From Hippasteria phrygiana (lineage: Eukaryota; Echinodermata; Asteroidea; Valvatida; Goniasteridae): DNA of 64,000 bases. Each line of letters starts with the position of its first letter. Within the stretch, counting starts at the first letter, position 1. The DNA lies in contig JAZGUH010000199.1 of the NCBI GenBank assembly GCA_037893225.1, forward strand, positions 1,736,001 to 1,800,000, given 5' to 3'. Both the position numbers and the translations under genes were made by a program. The notes below the pieces were generated by a model, which was not told where the DNA came from, did no database searches, and was given only the letters and a program-made list of their open reading frames with translations. Below, piece after piece: positions 21,620 through 33,720 of this stretch.

Positions 21620-23190
21620 GACTGGAAAGCAGTCTGACTTGCACCCAGCTGACGAAAGCTGCATGTAGTTAGCTCAAAGTTTGTTTTCCAGTACAAGTAG
21701 TGTTTTTGTAACCATTTTGAGTTTTTTTTAGCCTGTTTTGTAGTCTGGTATTTTGTCATAAGATTCTGGTCTTTCGAAAGATTCTTTTGCTGTGTGCCTT
21801 TTGCCATGTTTTAAAAGTCGACCACTTTGTGGCAAAGTTTGAGGCACCAGACTACATTAATCCCCAGTGGCCCTTGTAGATTGTTTAGCCTATAGTGTCT
21901 GTTTTGAAATTAACTTGTCTCCTGATGGCATTGATTGTGTTTGTGTTTTCCTGTCCCTCTAATTTAAATCAACATGCAAGAAGGACTTTCTTTGTTTTCT
22001 TCCTTCTTGTGCTTCACCAAGATGAATTAAATGCAGACCCTAGGATATCTATTCAAATTCATTAGAGTTTGTAGCCGAGAGTCGCAAGAAAACATCGTCA
22101 GAAATGATTTTCCTTTCACAAATTTATTTCCCCGGCTGAATACAGAAATCAGCCATTACAGGGATCCCTCGGGCTGGCAATTGGATAACGCTGGATTGGA
22201 TGACACCAGAGCTGCCGCGTGATTGGAACGAAGTCGGAGCAATGCCATGCAGCACCCTTAACGGCCAAAATCGGCGAGGTCCCATTGGAAATGCCATTGC
22301 ATCGCCTCCGGGATATAGCACGTGTAAAAAAAGAGGAAAATCGGGAAATCGGATGCATTCCTTTGAATAAATCCCGGGAAAAAGGCTTTTGGAGCGCCCC
22401 AAGGTGGAAGACGTTAACAGTGCCGTATACGATTACAAGCAGGATATTACTTGCTTGACTCAAGGCAAGCCGTGGTGAAGCCTTTGGATGTACGGGGGCC
22501 GATGCTTGACGCAATCAGTCTTAACTCAATCAACTGATGTTTTCATCAGCTTGAGTAATCAAATACGCTGGGGTTTTGCTCACAAACAAAATTCGATTTC
22601 AGTTCAGCGCAAGTTATCGCTACGGTAATACCCGATGAGATTTCCGCAGAAGGAATTTGGAATATTCCCATTAGGCCTACGTTTTCGCTTAACCAACAAT
22701 AACAAAACGAGAACATTTTAGCTCATTTCTTTTTCTTAATAAACGTATTCCCAGCTTCATTTAATTAGTTTTATTGAGTTCAGTGAATGTTTGCAGCAAC
22801 AACAGGTGGAATTGATTTTTTTATGAGTGTTTGTTGGTCAAGAGAACCGGTAACTCAACGCTTCGAACGTTTATCGTCTGGAGAATCTCGTTCTCCTGGC
22901 GACGAACAGTGCATACTACAGGCTTTCAAGTATTCCTTACTAGAGTACCTTGCTCCTACTTTTCCTAATTTTTTTCTTGAAATTCCTATTTTCCCCCCAT
23001 ATCTTTTAATACTTGTTGTCCCACAACTCCGAAAAATGAAATCAAATTGAATAATGTTCATAACAATGTTACACCTGTCATATGAAAATCACACAATAAA
23101 GGGATTGGGCGCAGGAGTACTGCAACTTTACTTCCAAGAGCTCAGTTGAGGATGGAACACAAGTGTTGTGAGTACAGAACATGGGAAAAT
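21620..23190. other. gene-free stretch
   Basis: Frames at 22124-22514 overlap on both strands without motif or splice support. Nothing else identified. Confidence 0.35.
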
Positions 23191-23194
23191 GAGA

Positions 23195-23300
23195 CTTATG
23201 GGTTTATGACTTCTGACCAGCGCCCCCGAACAAAGACATTGGCAATTTTTGGGAGACCGCCAACATAGGGCAAGATATATTTGTAGAGCGCAGGTGTAGC
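23195..23300 (+). repeat. partial tRNA-derived SINE copy
   Basis: Contains 'gggtttatgacttctgac', 'gagaccgccaacatagggca' and 'tttgtagagcgcagg', then breaks off. A possible 3' remainder ('gatcgcaggtt', 'tcctgtcag') appears at about 23628-23660, as if the intervening repeat had inserted into the SINE. Confidence 0.6.
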
Positions 23301-23317
23301 GTAAATTCCAGTCACTA

Positions 23318-23625
23318 TGAAATACGGGCTCATTGGTAGTATTGCGCATGCCTGAGTGAAGATCATTAGGAAGAGTGGCCAGTCACGTGAGAGGGTTTAA
23401 CCACAGTAATAGAGCACCGAAGTGATGACGTCAATGCAATGTTTGGAACCAGAATACCTTTGTTATGTCTTTGCATGACTGGCTGTTAACAAAGGAACAG
23501 TCGTAATTTACATTTGTTTGGAACCAGTTGTCATGCCAACTGACGTCAGACTTCGGTACGCTATAGGGAAAGGGAGTCCGATTTTCATGGGGAGTCGGAT
23601 ATTCATATGACACCGGTATGGTATT
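23318..23625 (+). repeat. 'GAAATACGGGCTCATTGGTA' dispersed repeat, copy 2
   Basis: Relative of 17372-17535, longer. Ends with 'gggagtcggatattcatatg' and 'acaccggta'. It appears to interrupt the SINE whose halves flank it. Confidence 0.6.
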
Positions 23626-23629
23626 CCGG

Positions 23630-25050
23630 AGATCGCAGGTTAGAACCCCTCTCCTGTCAGTTGTCTTTGTTCACCTTGAAAAATTTAACTTGATATACAA
23701 TCCACCCATAAAACTAAAGTCTGTCCTTTGAGCCTTGCTGATTTGTTTAGTTGGCGTTTGCCGGCCACCGTACGAAAGATACTCCTTCGCACCTACACCT
23801 CTGGCGGTGCACTTTTTACAAAAATTGAGTGGCTATTGAAAACAGCGAGGCAGGCACGTTGCTGTAATGGTTGGCGAAATTAGACCCCCAAGCAAACTGA
23901 GAATGAAACATACTAAAACAACAAACAGGTTTATCTACCCGCGAAGGATGCCCGTACCAGCTGGTGTCGCTGATCCGCGGATGGATATCCGATACCTGAT
24001 CGATAACTTGCTCAATTGAAAACCCGTAGAAACCGGTGTCACGTCAAAATGGTCAAGTTACAGGCAATACAAGAACCATGCACCTGATCACACTCGGCGT
24101 CTTCTTGAATGCCGTTTGCCATAGTAAATGTGCCATCGCCTCACGTAGTGGGATTCGGTTATCTGAAGTAATTAAAATACACATATTGGCCAATTACATT
24201 TTTAGTTATAATTCGACGCGCCCGTGCACCATCTGCGACAAACTAGAATAATCGCACAAAGTTGCATAGGAGTTGTCTAAGGGGCGTGGGGAACTCACAA
24301 ACGGCGACAGATCGATTGTCGAGTTGGTCTACTGTGTGGTATCGATGTGACTACCTTGGTTTAACTGTTTCCTTTAGCCTGCTGTTTCGTTTATATGAAA
24401 ACAAAATATTCGTTGTTTTTTTATACATTCATAACATCTCCCTTGTGATTTTTATTTTGAAATGTTTATATTACTTAATTTATTTGGAAATACTTAAATT
24501 GTACAATGAGCTGTAACAAAATATTACTCAAAAATCAAACCACGATCACAGACTTGGAACCAAGTCTAGTGTGGAATGAAACAAGTGCAGACAAATCCTA
24601 GTGTGATGGGCTCATCCAATACTATTGATTATTACTGTAGGAGGCCCCCTACACAATCCAGGTCGTCCTAAAAATAGTATAGGACGGGCACATCAGGTTG
24701 AATTTGCTATAAGGTCTCTAAGACAGAATTATTAAACTTTTTCACAACTTTAAACCTTCGTTTCGGTTGTTGTTTTTTTCATGCCCCTGTTACAAGCAAT
24801 TTGTTGGATTTTATGCCAATGTGAATTACCATATTTATGAGCAAAGCAGTGACGTCATTGTAGGAACAAGCCGCTTATTAATGCATACAAGTTGCTAGAG
24901 TTGTTAACTTTTCCTGGGAAATTTTTTCTTAATTTTAGTGTTCCATCTTTACTTTAGAGCATGGTAGCCTGTCAGTTAAAAAAAACAAATTCACGAACAA
25001 AGTGCTGTACAATGAGTAAAATATTGAGTTCATTTTGCCCTTCCCTCAAA
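23630..25050. other. gene-free stretch
   Basis: No coding or RNA signal identified apart from the SINE tail at its left edge. Confidence 0.35.
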
Positions 25051-25193
25051 CCCATTAGCCTTTTAGAGGTATGGCGGACACAATAGGAGGGCGCTATTTG
25101 ATTTGGGTATACCTTTTGTATGGCACAAAAGGTATACCCAAATCAAATAGCGCCCTCCTATTGTGTCCGCCATACCTCTAAAAGGCTAATGGG
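25051..25193. repeat. perfect 68-bp inverted repeat (7-base loop)
   Basis: Left arm 25051-25118 (CCCATTAGCCTTTTAGAGGT and following) is exactly complementary to right arm 25126-25193; the loop is 'tatggca'. The right-arm sequence and about 40 bases beyond it have a diverged single-orientation relative at about 52765-52860, showing that the arm derives from a dispersed repeat ending near the palindrome centre. Confidence 0.95.
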
Positions 25194-25394
25194 CCTCTCC
25201 AACTTCGTGCGCGTGCCTTTTACTAAGATCGCGCGAGGCATGATGGGAGCCCGGATGCAACATGGCGCGGTAAGCTGGTACCCACAGGGAACGAGGTTGA
25301 GTGCCTTAAGGCCAATTTTACACATACGCGACTTTGTCATGCGACATTGTCACGCGTTTCGCACAAGTTACTTAGCGTCTCGTTAAAAGAGGGA

Positions 25395-25550
25395 GTGTCA
25401 CAGGTCAATCACAAGTCGAATGACAAGTAAGGTCGCACGCTACAGGGGATGAACCTTTGTCAAAGTTTATTTGAATAGCTTGTGACTTTGCTTGGGAACT
25501 GACTTGCAATGTGACTTGTGACTGACTAGTAACGGTAGATTACAACTCTA
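25395..25550. repeat. 'AAGTCC' foldback family, decayed copy
   Basis: 'tgaacctttgtcaaagttta', 'tttgaatagcttgtgac' and flanking 'acaagtc' and 'gacttg' words correspond to the cores of 1995-2213 and 48420-48642. Confidence 0.55.
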
Positions 25551-25554
25551 GGAA

Positions 25555-25730
25555 GTTTCGTTATGTTTTCAAAGTGAACAAAGAAACTGGCAGGAGCGGG
25601 ATTCGAACCTGATGCGACCTCCGGGTTACCGTTCTGGCGCTCTACCAACTGAGCTATCTTGCCCTACCAACTGAGCTATCTTGCCCTATGTTGGCGGTCT
25701 CCCAAATTGTCAGTATCTTTGTTCAGTTTC
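25555..25730 (-). repeat. tRNA-derived SINE with internal 23-bp duplication
   Basis: Minus-orientation copy of the Thr-like SINE ('caggagcgggattcgaacct', 'gagctatcttgccctatg', 'ttggcggtctcccaaattgt'). The A-box end 'accaactgagctatcttgcc' is duplicated in tandem (25643-25688), which disrupts any tRNA fold. Confidence 0.8.
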
Positions 25731-25739
25731 GCTATGTTT

Positions 25740-26761
25740 GAATTATTCATTATTTTTTGGGTATTTAAATAACAAATTACTGTTTGATATAATCTTGATT
25801 TTAGTGGCACTGTTAGCCCACTCCGTTAGCAGTCATCAGCCAAGCTTCGTATCATCGGTAGACTGACTGGTTTGTGCTGTTCCCTGTGTTTAGGAACGTG
25901 ATGTTTAGCTAATCAAAAGCTGACTTTGGCAATTCTGGGCAAAATGGTAAGTGACAACCGTATAGGCTTCACGAGTTGTGCCGATGTCTTTCACAAAATC
26001 TAATTTATCCTGAGCACAAAATTTGATTGTATGGCAGTGACACGAAGAAACTTGACAGCGAATGCTTTTTGGGGGTTCACATGCTAATGGACAAGAGTCC
26101 AATAATACATGTAATTAGATAATTATTCCAGTCGAACTATGCTTTTAAACAATTTGTTGATTTGCCACCTGCCCGCATAAGCAATTCGGCATTGAACTTC
26201 ACAGACTACATGTATCACAGAAGAGGCAACTATTTCGTGTCCCCGCCGATCACGTTCCAAATTCAATTTTCATTTTTGGGGCCGACAGACAATTTAATCG
26301 CAGCAGACCGAAATTGGATTCCAGAAGCAAAAGGGGGAACCCAGGTGGTTGCCTGGAAAGATTAAATTGTGGTGAGGGGTTGTGATTTTGATCAACACTA
26401 GACTACAATATTATGAGATACCAGACGGGACAGCATTTGTAAAGGCCGATGCAATACGTTTTTTAATGACACGAAAACATGTTTTTACTGTTGTCGTTGT
26501 ATTACATAAAACACATTGTATTACAGGTCTGTGTGTCTGCTTATAATCAGAACACACAGGGCTTTTCTGAGTTTCTATTTTATCAAGCAGAAATCTTTAT
26601 TGGGGTCTATTTCAAATCTAAGTTCACTTAATATCTGTTAATTTGATTGAAATCTTAAATACGAGGAGAGGATCAAAAAATGTATCAAAATCAACTCAGT
26701 TTGTATCAAAATCAAGTCAGCTTGTAAATGTAGCTTAGCAAAAAATTGCCCTAATAAGCAG
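25740..26761. other. gene-free stretch
   Basis: AT-rich, without recognisable coding or repeat structure. 'tgtatcaaaatcaa' is repeated twice at about 26680-26715. Confidence 0.35.
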
Positions 26762-26985
26762 CCCATTTCAACTGCGCATGTGCACAATTACATTTTTCTC
26801 CCGAATGACCCGCGTGACCTAACGCGCTCGTGTGAACGCAAAAGGTGGCCACAAAACGCGCACGTGTTAAATTAAATTAGAATGGGCGTTCGCGTAACAT
26901 GGCGTGACATTACGTCAGCAATTTTATCCCGAATATCCTTTGACCTTTGAGATACCGAACTGGCGTATTGGCGTTCAATGTTTAC
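26762..26985 (-). repeat. dispersed repeat family next to the retrotransposon
   Basis: The reverse complement matches 47188-47333 and 56256-56440: 'agttcggtatctcaaagg', 'attcgggataaaattgctga', 'cgtaatgtcacgccatgtta', 'cgcgaatgcccattct'. It lies directly upstream of the retrotransposon, but copies elsewhere lack retrotransposon sequence, so it is probably a separate short element. Confidence 0.7.
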
Positions 26986-27246
26986 AAACAATATGGGGTT
27001 TTGTGCGATTGTGACGTAATATCAGGCCACCCTGTGGCGCTTTATTCAAATAGAGGTACTGTTGCGTGACCGCACATATAAACGGCACTCGATGCATTAA
27101 CACGCCATTCAGGCCGTCGTACACACCGTTGAGAGTACAACACGCCTAGTTAACTTCCACGTTTTTAATTTTCTAATTAAGTCAAAGCCAATAGGTTTTC
27201 GTTTGCTCCCTTGTTTCTCTTTCTCGTTGTCTTTCTTGCCCCCAAA

Positions 27247-27543
27247 ATGTTCCTAGGCATGCCGTCTGCTGATATCTGCTTCACATGCCGAGTGCCAGGT
27301 CACTGGGCAAGAGAGTGTCCCTTCAACGTCATCGGAGCGTCCGGAGTCGGACCAAGGGGCAGAATTTCCCCGTCAATCCGATACAACAGCATGCATACCA
27401 GATATCCCCCGTGGCAGGTGCCTGTCGGACAGCGAGCAACCCTCTCAACCCTCCCGAGCCCCATCGCCGACACGGTGCTCGGTCAGTCACTTGCAGTGCC
27501 CAGGTGTAACACCGGGTCCGCCGAGTCGGCAAATCGTCAATGA
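27247..27543 (+). CDS. gag-like zinc-knuckle ORF of the retrotransposon
   Basis: 98 codons from ATG 27247. Residues 11-24 form a CCHC zinc knuckle, CFTCRVPGHWAREC (C-x2-C-x4-H-x4-C), the nucleic-acid-binding motif of Gag-type proteins, which package element RNA. The rest is Pro/Ser/Arg-rich and low in complexity. The 3' end overlaps the RT frame (open from 27491) in another register, as is common for gag/pol pairs. It is shorter than most DIRS Gag proteins, so the N-terminal part may be lost or lie upstream in another frame. Confidence 0.6.
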   Translation: MFLGMPSADICFTCRVPGHWARECPFNVIGASGVGPRGRISPSIRYNSMHTRYPPWQVPVGQRATLSTLPSPIADTVLGQSLAVPRCNTGSAESANRQ

Positions 27544-29547
27544 AACACCCCATCTGGACAAGTTCAGCGATGTATTAGAGGTGCGATGTGCTTATCATAT
27601 GTATGATTTGAAAGATTTATGTTCTGATGAAATTCCTGTTAAAGGGAGACTAAAACAACACGCTCAATTCTGGTCTGAAATTGGATCTTCCCGAATGGTT
27701 ATGTCAGTTATCACAGAAGGTTATAAAATTCCTTTTATTGCACAACCCCCACCCACGTTTTATCGGAATAACAATTCAGCCAATAAAGAATTTAAGTTTG
27801 TTACGGATTCAATTTTAGACCTGTTGAAATCAAACAGAATAACGGAAAAACACGAACCTTCCTATACTGTGAGCCCATTATCTGTAGCGTACCAAGCCTC
27901 GGGAAAGAAGCGTTTAATTCTAGACTTAATAAGCAGGCTCAACAAATTTGTGAAAAAGCACAATTTTAAGCTAGATGATTGGAAAGTCGGTTTATCTCTT
28001 TTTTTCTGAGAATGCAAGACTATTCTCATTCGACCTCAAGTCAGGTTACCACCACATAGAAATCGCTCCTGAATTTCAACCATACCTTGGGTTTTCATGG
28101 GAACTTAATGGTGAGAAAAGATACTTTGAGTTCAATGTTCTTCCATTTGGGCTATCTTCTGCCCCCTGGTTGTTTACCAAAATAATCAAAAGCATTAGTC
28201 TCACACTGGAGAGCATCGGGTATTTTGGTTGCATTATATTTAGATGACGGAATGGTTGTGATACCAAGCTCGGGGGAGAATGAAGTGGATTATACCTCAG
28301 CCAAAGAAATGTCTAAACACGTTCGGTTTGATTTACTAAGGGCTGGGTTTATCTACAACATTGAAAAAAGTAAGTGGGATCCGACTACCGAGATCGATTG
28401 GCTAGGCATGCATTGGGAATCTAAATGTGGCACTCTGAAGGTACTTCAAAGACGCATAGACAAAATACTTGGTTCCATTAATGATGTTCACTTTTCTTCT
28501 CCGTTATCTGTTAGACAATTACACTCTTTGGTTGGACAGGTCATATCCTTAAGTCCAGTCTGCGGAAATGTCGTACGTCTCGTGACTAGACACTGTCAGA
28601 TCAAAATTGCTCAGGCTGCTGACGAAGATGAAATAATTAATCTAAATGCTCACTGTAATGCTGAAATTCAATTCTGGAAAGATAATGTGTCCTCTCTCAA
28701 TGCCCGCTATATATTTGCTACCAAGAAAGTAAATAGAATCGTGTGTAGCGATGCTAGCGCCGAGGGCGCAGGTGCAATTATTTGCAATGACACTCATATT
28801 GCCCATAAGCACTGGAAGGAGCAAGAAGCTCAGAAAAGCTCCACCTGGAGAGAATTGGATGCTATTCATTTCTCAATACTTTCCTTTTTGCCAATTATAA
28901 GTAATTCACAACTTAAGGTGTTTTCAGACAGCCAATCTGCCACTAGAATCGTAGAAGTAGGGAGCATGAATGCAGAACTGCAAGAAATAGCTATCAACAT
29001 TTTCACTTTATGTTTGCGTCATAACATCAGATTAGAAATCGATTGGATCCCGAGAACTTTAAATGAACAAGCTGATTTTGTTAGTCGTCTAATTGACACT
29101 GACGACTGGATGTTATCATCACATTTTGTCCACGAAATAGATTCTCGTTGGGGTCCATTTAGTATTTATTGTTTTGCCAATTATTACAGTTGTAAAGTTA
29201 ATCGCTTTTACTCCAGATTCTGGAATCCTGGCACATCAGGTGTTGATGCCTTTACACAAAATTGGCATGGCGAAAATTGTTTGCTAGTTCCACCCGTAGT
29301 TCTCATTCCAAAAGTGCTAGAGCATATTCACCTCTGCGGAGAAAAAGGGGTTTTGGTCTTCCCTCGTTGGCCCTCTTCAATCTTTTGGCCAATTCTGTGG
29401 TCACGCTACAGGACACATATAAAAGGTCTTATCTCATCAGATGGTAAATGTGCATTAGAGTTGGGAAGGAACAAGAATTCACTTCTTGGATCCCAGCATT
29501 TCACTGGCAGTATTTATGCTATCCTCTTAGACTGTACTAACCAATAA
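27491..29547 (+). pseudogene. reverse transcriptase-RNase H ORF, frameshifted
   Basis: Three overlapping frames (27491-28009, 27975-28247, 28225-29547) together cover one polyprotein that copies element RNA into DNA. RT motif A is LFSFDLKSGYHH, motif B is NVLPFGLSSAPW and the catalytic motif C is LYLDDG. RNase H follows with SDASAEGAGA (Asp), TWRELDAIHF (Glu), VFSDSQSATRIV (Asp) and TLNEQADFVSR (Asp), so all expected acidic residues are present. The C-terminal tail, WNPGTSGVDAFTQNW, is typical of DIRS-type RNase H ends. The first break lies in a T run near 28000 and the second beside 'tattttggtt' near 28225. Each is explained by a one-base indel, so the copy is either recently dead or miscalled in the assembly. 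Confidence 0.88.
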
Positions 29548-29698
29548 TCAATTCCTTTTCTCAGTAACTGTTCATGGTAATTTTCTAACTCAACATAATT
29601 GTTCATCCTTGTATTTGTTTTTTTTACTGTTCCAATAATTGCATTAGATCATATTCAAGCAACAGTTTTGGTCAGAGTTTCCTCCAGGTCTGGAAAGT

Positions 29699-30665
29699 AT
29701 GAAGAATCGTATCTTCAACGAAGCCATATTAGCCAAAGCAGGTGGTACTGTAAACGCCTACTTATATAAATGCAGACATTTCTTTAGATGGTTACAGGAA
29801 ATCGGGCTAGAGATTAGGCTTCCAATTCAAGATCACATAATATCTGCATATTTAGTTAATATATGAAGGAATTAGACAAAACCGATAGCTTTATTACCTC
29901 CTCCTCAGCGGCAATTAAATGGGTACACACTCAATGGTTAATGCAAAACCTAACCCAGTCGATTCGCCTATTGTCCAACAAATCATAGTAAGTGCTAGGC
30001 GTCAGTTGCACAAACCACCCAATCAAAAAGAACCCATAACTTTGGAACAAGTTAATTGTATAACTAATAAACTAAGAGAAAACAGTACCCTAATGAACCT
30101 GAGGACAGCCTGTTACGTTGCACTTAAGTTTGCCTTACTTTTCCGACATGACGAAATGTCGCAACTTAAAGCATGTCATTTAACAGAATTACTAGATGGT
30201 AAAGGTATGAGCATTTTTATTCCAAAATCAAAGACTGATGTATTTAGAGATGGTAGTTACGCCTATATTTCAAACTCAAACGCCACTCTATCTCCGATCG
30301 CATTGTTAAAGGACTATATGTCAAAGTGTGACATCAGAATTGGTCAGAATGTGTTCATTTTTACAGCCCTGTCATATCGTCCTAGCTCTAAGTCTTACAA
30401 GCCACTCTTGAATAGACCCCTGAGCTATACAAGATGTAGAGAGTTATTTCTAGATGCATTGAAGAAAATTGGAATCAATGATCCAAAAAAGTATGGTTTA
30501 CACAGTATGAGGTCGGGAGGTGCCACGCACCTAACGAACAAGGGAATAAGCGAAGAATTAATTATGCAACATGGCAGGTGGAAAACAACAACGGCAAAAA
30601 ATAGATACACACTGAGAGAGGTAGAAGATAGATTAATGGTTTCTCGCATGTTGAACACTGAATAA
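29699..30665 (+). pseudogene. tyrosine recombinase of the retrotransposon, frameshifted
   Basis: This recombinase would insert the circular DNA intermediate into the genome without a DDE integrase. The N-terminal SAM-like part is split between a frame at 29699-29866 (NAYLYKCRHFFRWLQEIGLE) and one from 29863 (KELDKTDSFITSSSAAIKW). The catalytic part is open from 29919 to the stop at 30665. It contains the first catalytic Arg context LKFALLFRHDEMSQL, then LHSMRSGGATHL (H-x-x-R), MQHGRWKTTTAKNRYT with the third His/Trp position and the nucleophilic Tyr. All active-site residues are retained; only the N-terminal half is broken, by two indels. Confidence 0.85.
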
Positions 30666-30669
30666 AATA

Positions 30670-31170
30670 ACAAATTTCATTTTCTTTACTTTAAACATAC
30701 TCGAAGATTTTTGTTGTTTGACACTGTACCTATATGAATGTATAACTGAATGACGTAAACCCAAACTTTTTTCTCGATCCTTTCAGTCTAACAGAGCCAA
30801 ACTAAGTTGCAGTTAGATTTTGAAAACAAAATGTGAGTTTATAAATGTGTAAAGATATACTAATATCAGAATGATCCGAAATGAATAATCAGAGAACATG
30901 TCTCTTTATTTAGATTTTGTTGATATATTGACCACTGTATGGTCAGGTGGAAATGGAGAGTTCCTGGGAGATACCGGAAGAGCCTGGAGGGCTATGACTC
31001 TGCGAGTCATTGAGTGAAGGTGATACCATATACTAATATATACTAACTTGTAATAATAATATATAGTTATAAACATTCTTTAGCACATTTAATATTCAAC
31101 GGTCGAACGCCGGCCCCTTCCCATGGTTTAATAAAAATAATAATCTGAAATCTGATTCATTTCCAGTGTC
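30670..31170. other. spacer between retrotransposon and dehydrogenase gene
   Basis: Non-coding and AT-rich. It should contain the 3' end of the retrotransposon and, on the minus strand, sequence beyond the dehydrogenase transcript. No terminal repeat was matched to the 5' side. Confidence 0.35.
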
Positions 31171-31171
31171 C

Positions 31172-31177
31172 TTTATT
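31172..31177 (-). promoter_or_regulatory. candidate polyadenylation signal
   Basis: The minus strand reads AATAAA about 95 bases downstream of the dehydrogenase stop codon, a plausible distance for its 3' UTR. This is a sequence match only. Confidence 0.4.
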
Positions 31178-31270
31178 ATGCAGTCCAATAGGACGAAACC
31201 ATTTTTCATGCGTATGAGCGTAGCGAAGGAGCATGAAAATAAAAAAAGGTCTATTGGCTCAGGATCCAAC

Positions 31271-31595
31271 TTATTGCATGGATTCGTAGCGCGCAAAAAC
31301 TCTTCCGCCAGAGGGGTCAACTAACCGGTTGGCGATTCTCTTGGCGATGAGGGCGCCCGTCGGGTAGCGGACATCCGGGTTCTCGCTCAGGATGACCTTC
31401 TCCACGAGCTGCGCGACTTCCTCGGGCTGTTGGTGCGCCTGAAGGATGGGTTCCATATCCTTCTCCCAGTACTCTAGGAAGAGCTTTTGAGAGGGCTCGT
31501 CCCATTTGCCGCAGATGTACTCCGCCTTGAAGGCCGGGTTCATGATTGTCGCGAATGACGGGTTGAAGACCGGGCCTGGTATGATAACGCTGAGT
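31271..31595 (-). CDS. dehydrogenase exon 5 (C-terminus and stop)
   Basis: Acceptor 'cccctttag' precedes 31595. The first base completes the Lys codon split by intron 4, then LSVIIPGPVFNPSFATIMNP follows: the conserved PG segment after the SDR active site and the substrate-loop region. The exon ends ...VDPSGGRVFARYESMQ and TAA at 31273-31271. GC content and third-position bias are visibly higher than in the surrounding sequence, as expected of a real exon. Confidence 0.9.
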
Positions 31596-32847
31596 CTAAA
31601 GGGGAAAAAAGACGAGGGGCATTTCTCAAATCTGGTCGGCTTTAGCCTCGGCTTCCCTGATTTTAGGTCCTGAGATGTGGTTCAGATCCGGGACACTTCT
31701 TTGCTTCTAAAAATGTACATCAAAGTCTTTGTCTTTTATTTGAACCAATAGGCTAGCCCTGTTCACATGTATTCAAGGCTTCAGCTTGGCAATGGAGGCT
31801 GAGCTGGGGACTAGCTGGAGACGAAGCTGAAGCCAACTTTGAATCACTGGTAGATTTGGCCTGGTATCCAGATATATTTTGTGTGTAGGTTACCAGGCAA
31901 AATCGACCGATGATTGCCGGTCACTGCTTCAACATGGCCCAAGATAACTCGCTGAAAAGGCGAGGTAATTTTTGTTTGTAATTGGAGATGTAAACAAATT
32001 CATTAAAATCTTTATGGTTCTTCTTCTTTTAAGTTACTCTAAGCTAATGCTTTCGTGGATAAAGTAATGACAAAGAGAACCAACATAGTGCAAGATGGTT
32101 GAGTTTGTAGAGCGCCGGTGCGGAAAATCTAGTGGTCGCAGGTTCAATCCCACTACTGCCACTAATTTCTTTTCGCTCAGGAAATGAACAGATTTTCGTC
32201 CACTATTTTATGCAAAAACTGACTAGTTTTTAAAAACATTGCACCGTGTTGGTTCTCTTCCAACTTAACGATATCTGAGCATGATCAGGCATAAAAGAGT
32301 TGACAAAGATCTCTTAATTTTCAGAGCGAACAAAAATTAGTGGCAGGAGTGGGATTGAACCTCCCATCACTAAAAATTCTACGAACTCAACCATCTTGCA
32401 CTATGTGGGTTCTCTTCCAATTTAATGCTATCCAGGTGATTTATGGGGTAAAGCCACAATAAAACAAAGCCACAACAAAACAAAAGAGCATACTTAATGT
32501 TGTAAGTTTTGCGCAGAACCGCTACAAGACTTTCAGAAAGTCCCTGCAAGGCAAACTTGGACGCGGAGTACAAGGCGTGGAAGGGGTATCCTGTAATCAG
32601 CGTAATAAATGTAACATGGATACATTAATGTTACATAAATGCAAAGGTACGTATAGTACCTGATAACAATGCGTTTAGGATCTCACTGCAATTTTGAATT
32701 TAACGGATTTCCCTAAGTGTGAGAGCTATAGAAATATATTATTGAACGAATAAAACACCCACTGGTGCGTGCACCAGTGGGGTAAATCCGTGTTGGGGGG
32801 ATTGGGGGATGACCAAAATCCCGGTCGGCCAAGGAAATTCGAAACGG

Positions 32848-32878
<31 letters not shown>

Positions 32879-33688
32879 TGGAGGCAATATAGGAGGCTTT
32901 TCATGATACAAAGGTCTGGTCACTCTATGTAGGCTGTGTACATCTAATGCAAATATGCACACTCATGTCCCTGTGCCTGACAACGCATTTAACTCTTGAG
33001 TACGGTTATTGATAATGAAGCGCCGGGGTGTCGGGCGGCCTGTGCAGCCAAGCGAAACGGACACACGAGGTTTGTGCAGCCAAGCATAACATACATAATA
33101 ATCCAACAATGGATTGAAAATGTAGAGATTGCGTGCATAGACGTCATCCGGCCTGGCGGCAATGTTTTTTTAGTCCATTTTTGACGTTCAAAAATAAAAC
33201 TTGTGTAGCCTAACGTTTCTTTTCCGGGTTTCTTATTTCGACTGTTGGAAAGTTACAAAATAACCTCGAAATCAGCTTTCTTTTTTCTTTCTCACCGCAC
33301 AAATCTTGGGGGGGGGGGGGGGGAGAGGTGATCGATTGGCCCATCCTCCCTGGTCAAAAGGTGGGGAGATATATACCCCACATCCCGGGATTTACGCCCA
33401 TGCTGTGCACTTCATAAAATAATCGTTTTATTATGTGATATGCATTACATGTAATACTGCAGGAATTGTGAGCATTCCGCTCCAAATTCAGAATTTGTAG
33501 AATTTGCTTATCGTCGTCGATTAGTGTGGAATGTCTCATTTAAAAGCTTATAACTTATCTAATGCTTATAAACAGTTGCGCATTTTTTTCTTTCCAAAAC
33601 TTTTGCCCTAAAAATAAGATTGCCCCGGAAAGTAATTTTAACAATGCACATCGCCGCCGCAAAATGTCTGCGCCGCAAAATGTCGACG

Positions 33689-33720
<32 letters not shown>

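Larger units (their letters stand above)
27200..30668 (+). mobile_element. DIRS/Ngaro-like tyrosine-recombinase retrotransposon, defective
   Basis: Gene order is zinc-knuckle ORF, reverse transcriptase-RNase H, tyrosine recombinase. This order, with a recombinase in place of a DDE integrase, defines the DIRS order of retrotransposons. No methyltransferase-like domain was recognised after RNase H, which favours the Ngaro branch. At least four frame breaks (near 28005, 28225, 29862 and 29915) interrupt the enzymes, several beside short homopolymers. I could not identify the split direct repeats expected at the ends, so the boundaries are approximate. It lies between the GPCR exon and the dehydrogenase gene and shares no sequence with either. 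Confidence 0.88.

Noticed and set aside
22124..22514. Overlapping frames on both strands near 22.3 kb
   Set aside because: No motif, no splice context, and both strands are equally open; chance.
32713..32962. Proline-rich minus-strand proteins
   Set aside because: The proline tract is the 29-base G run; no other coding signal.
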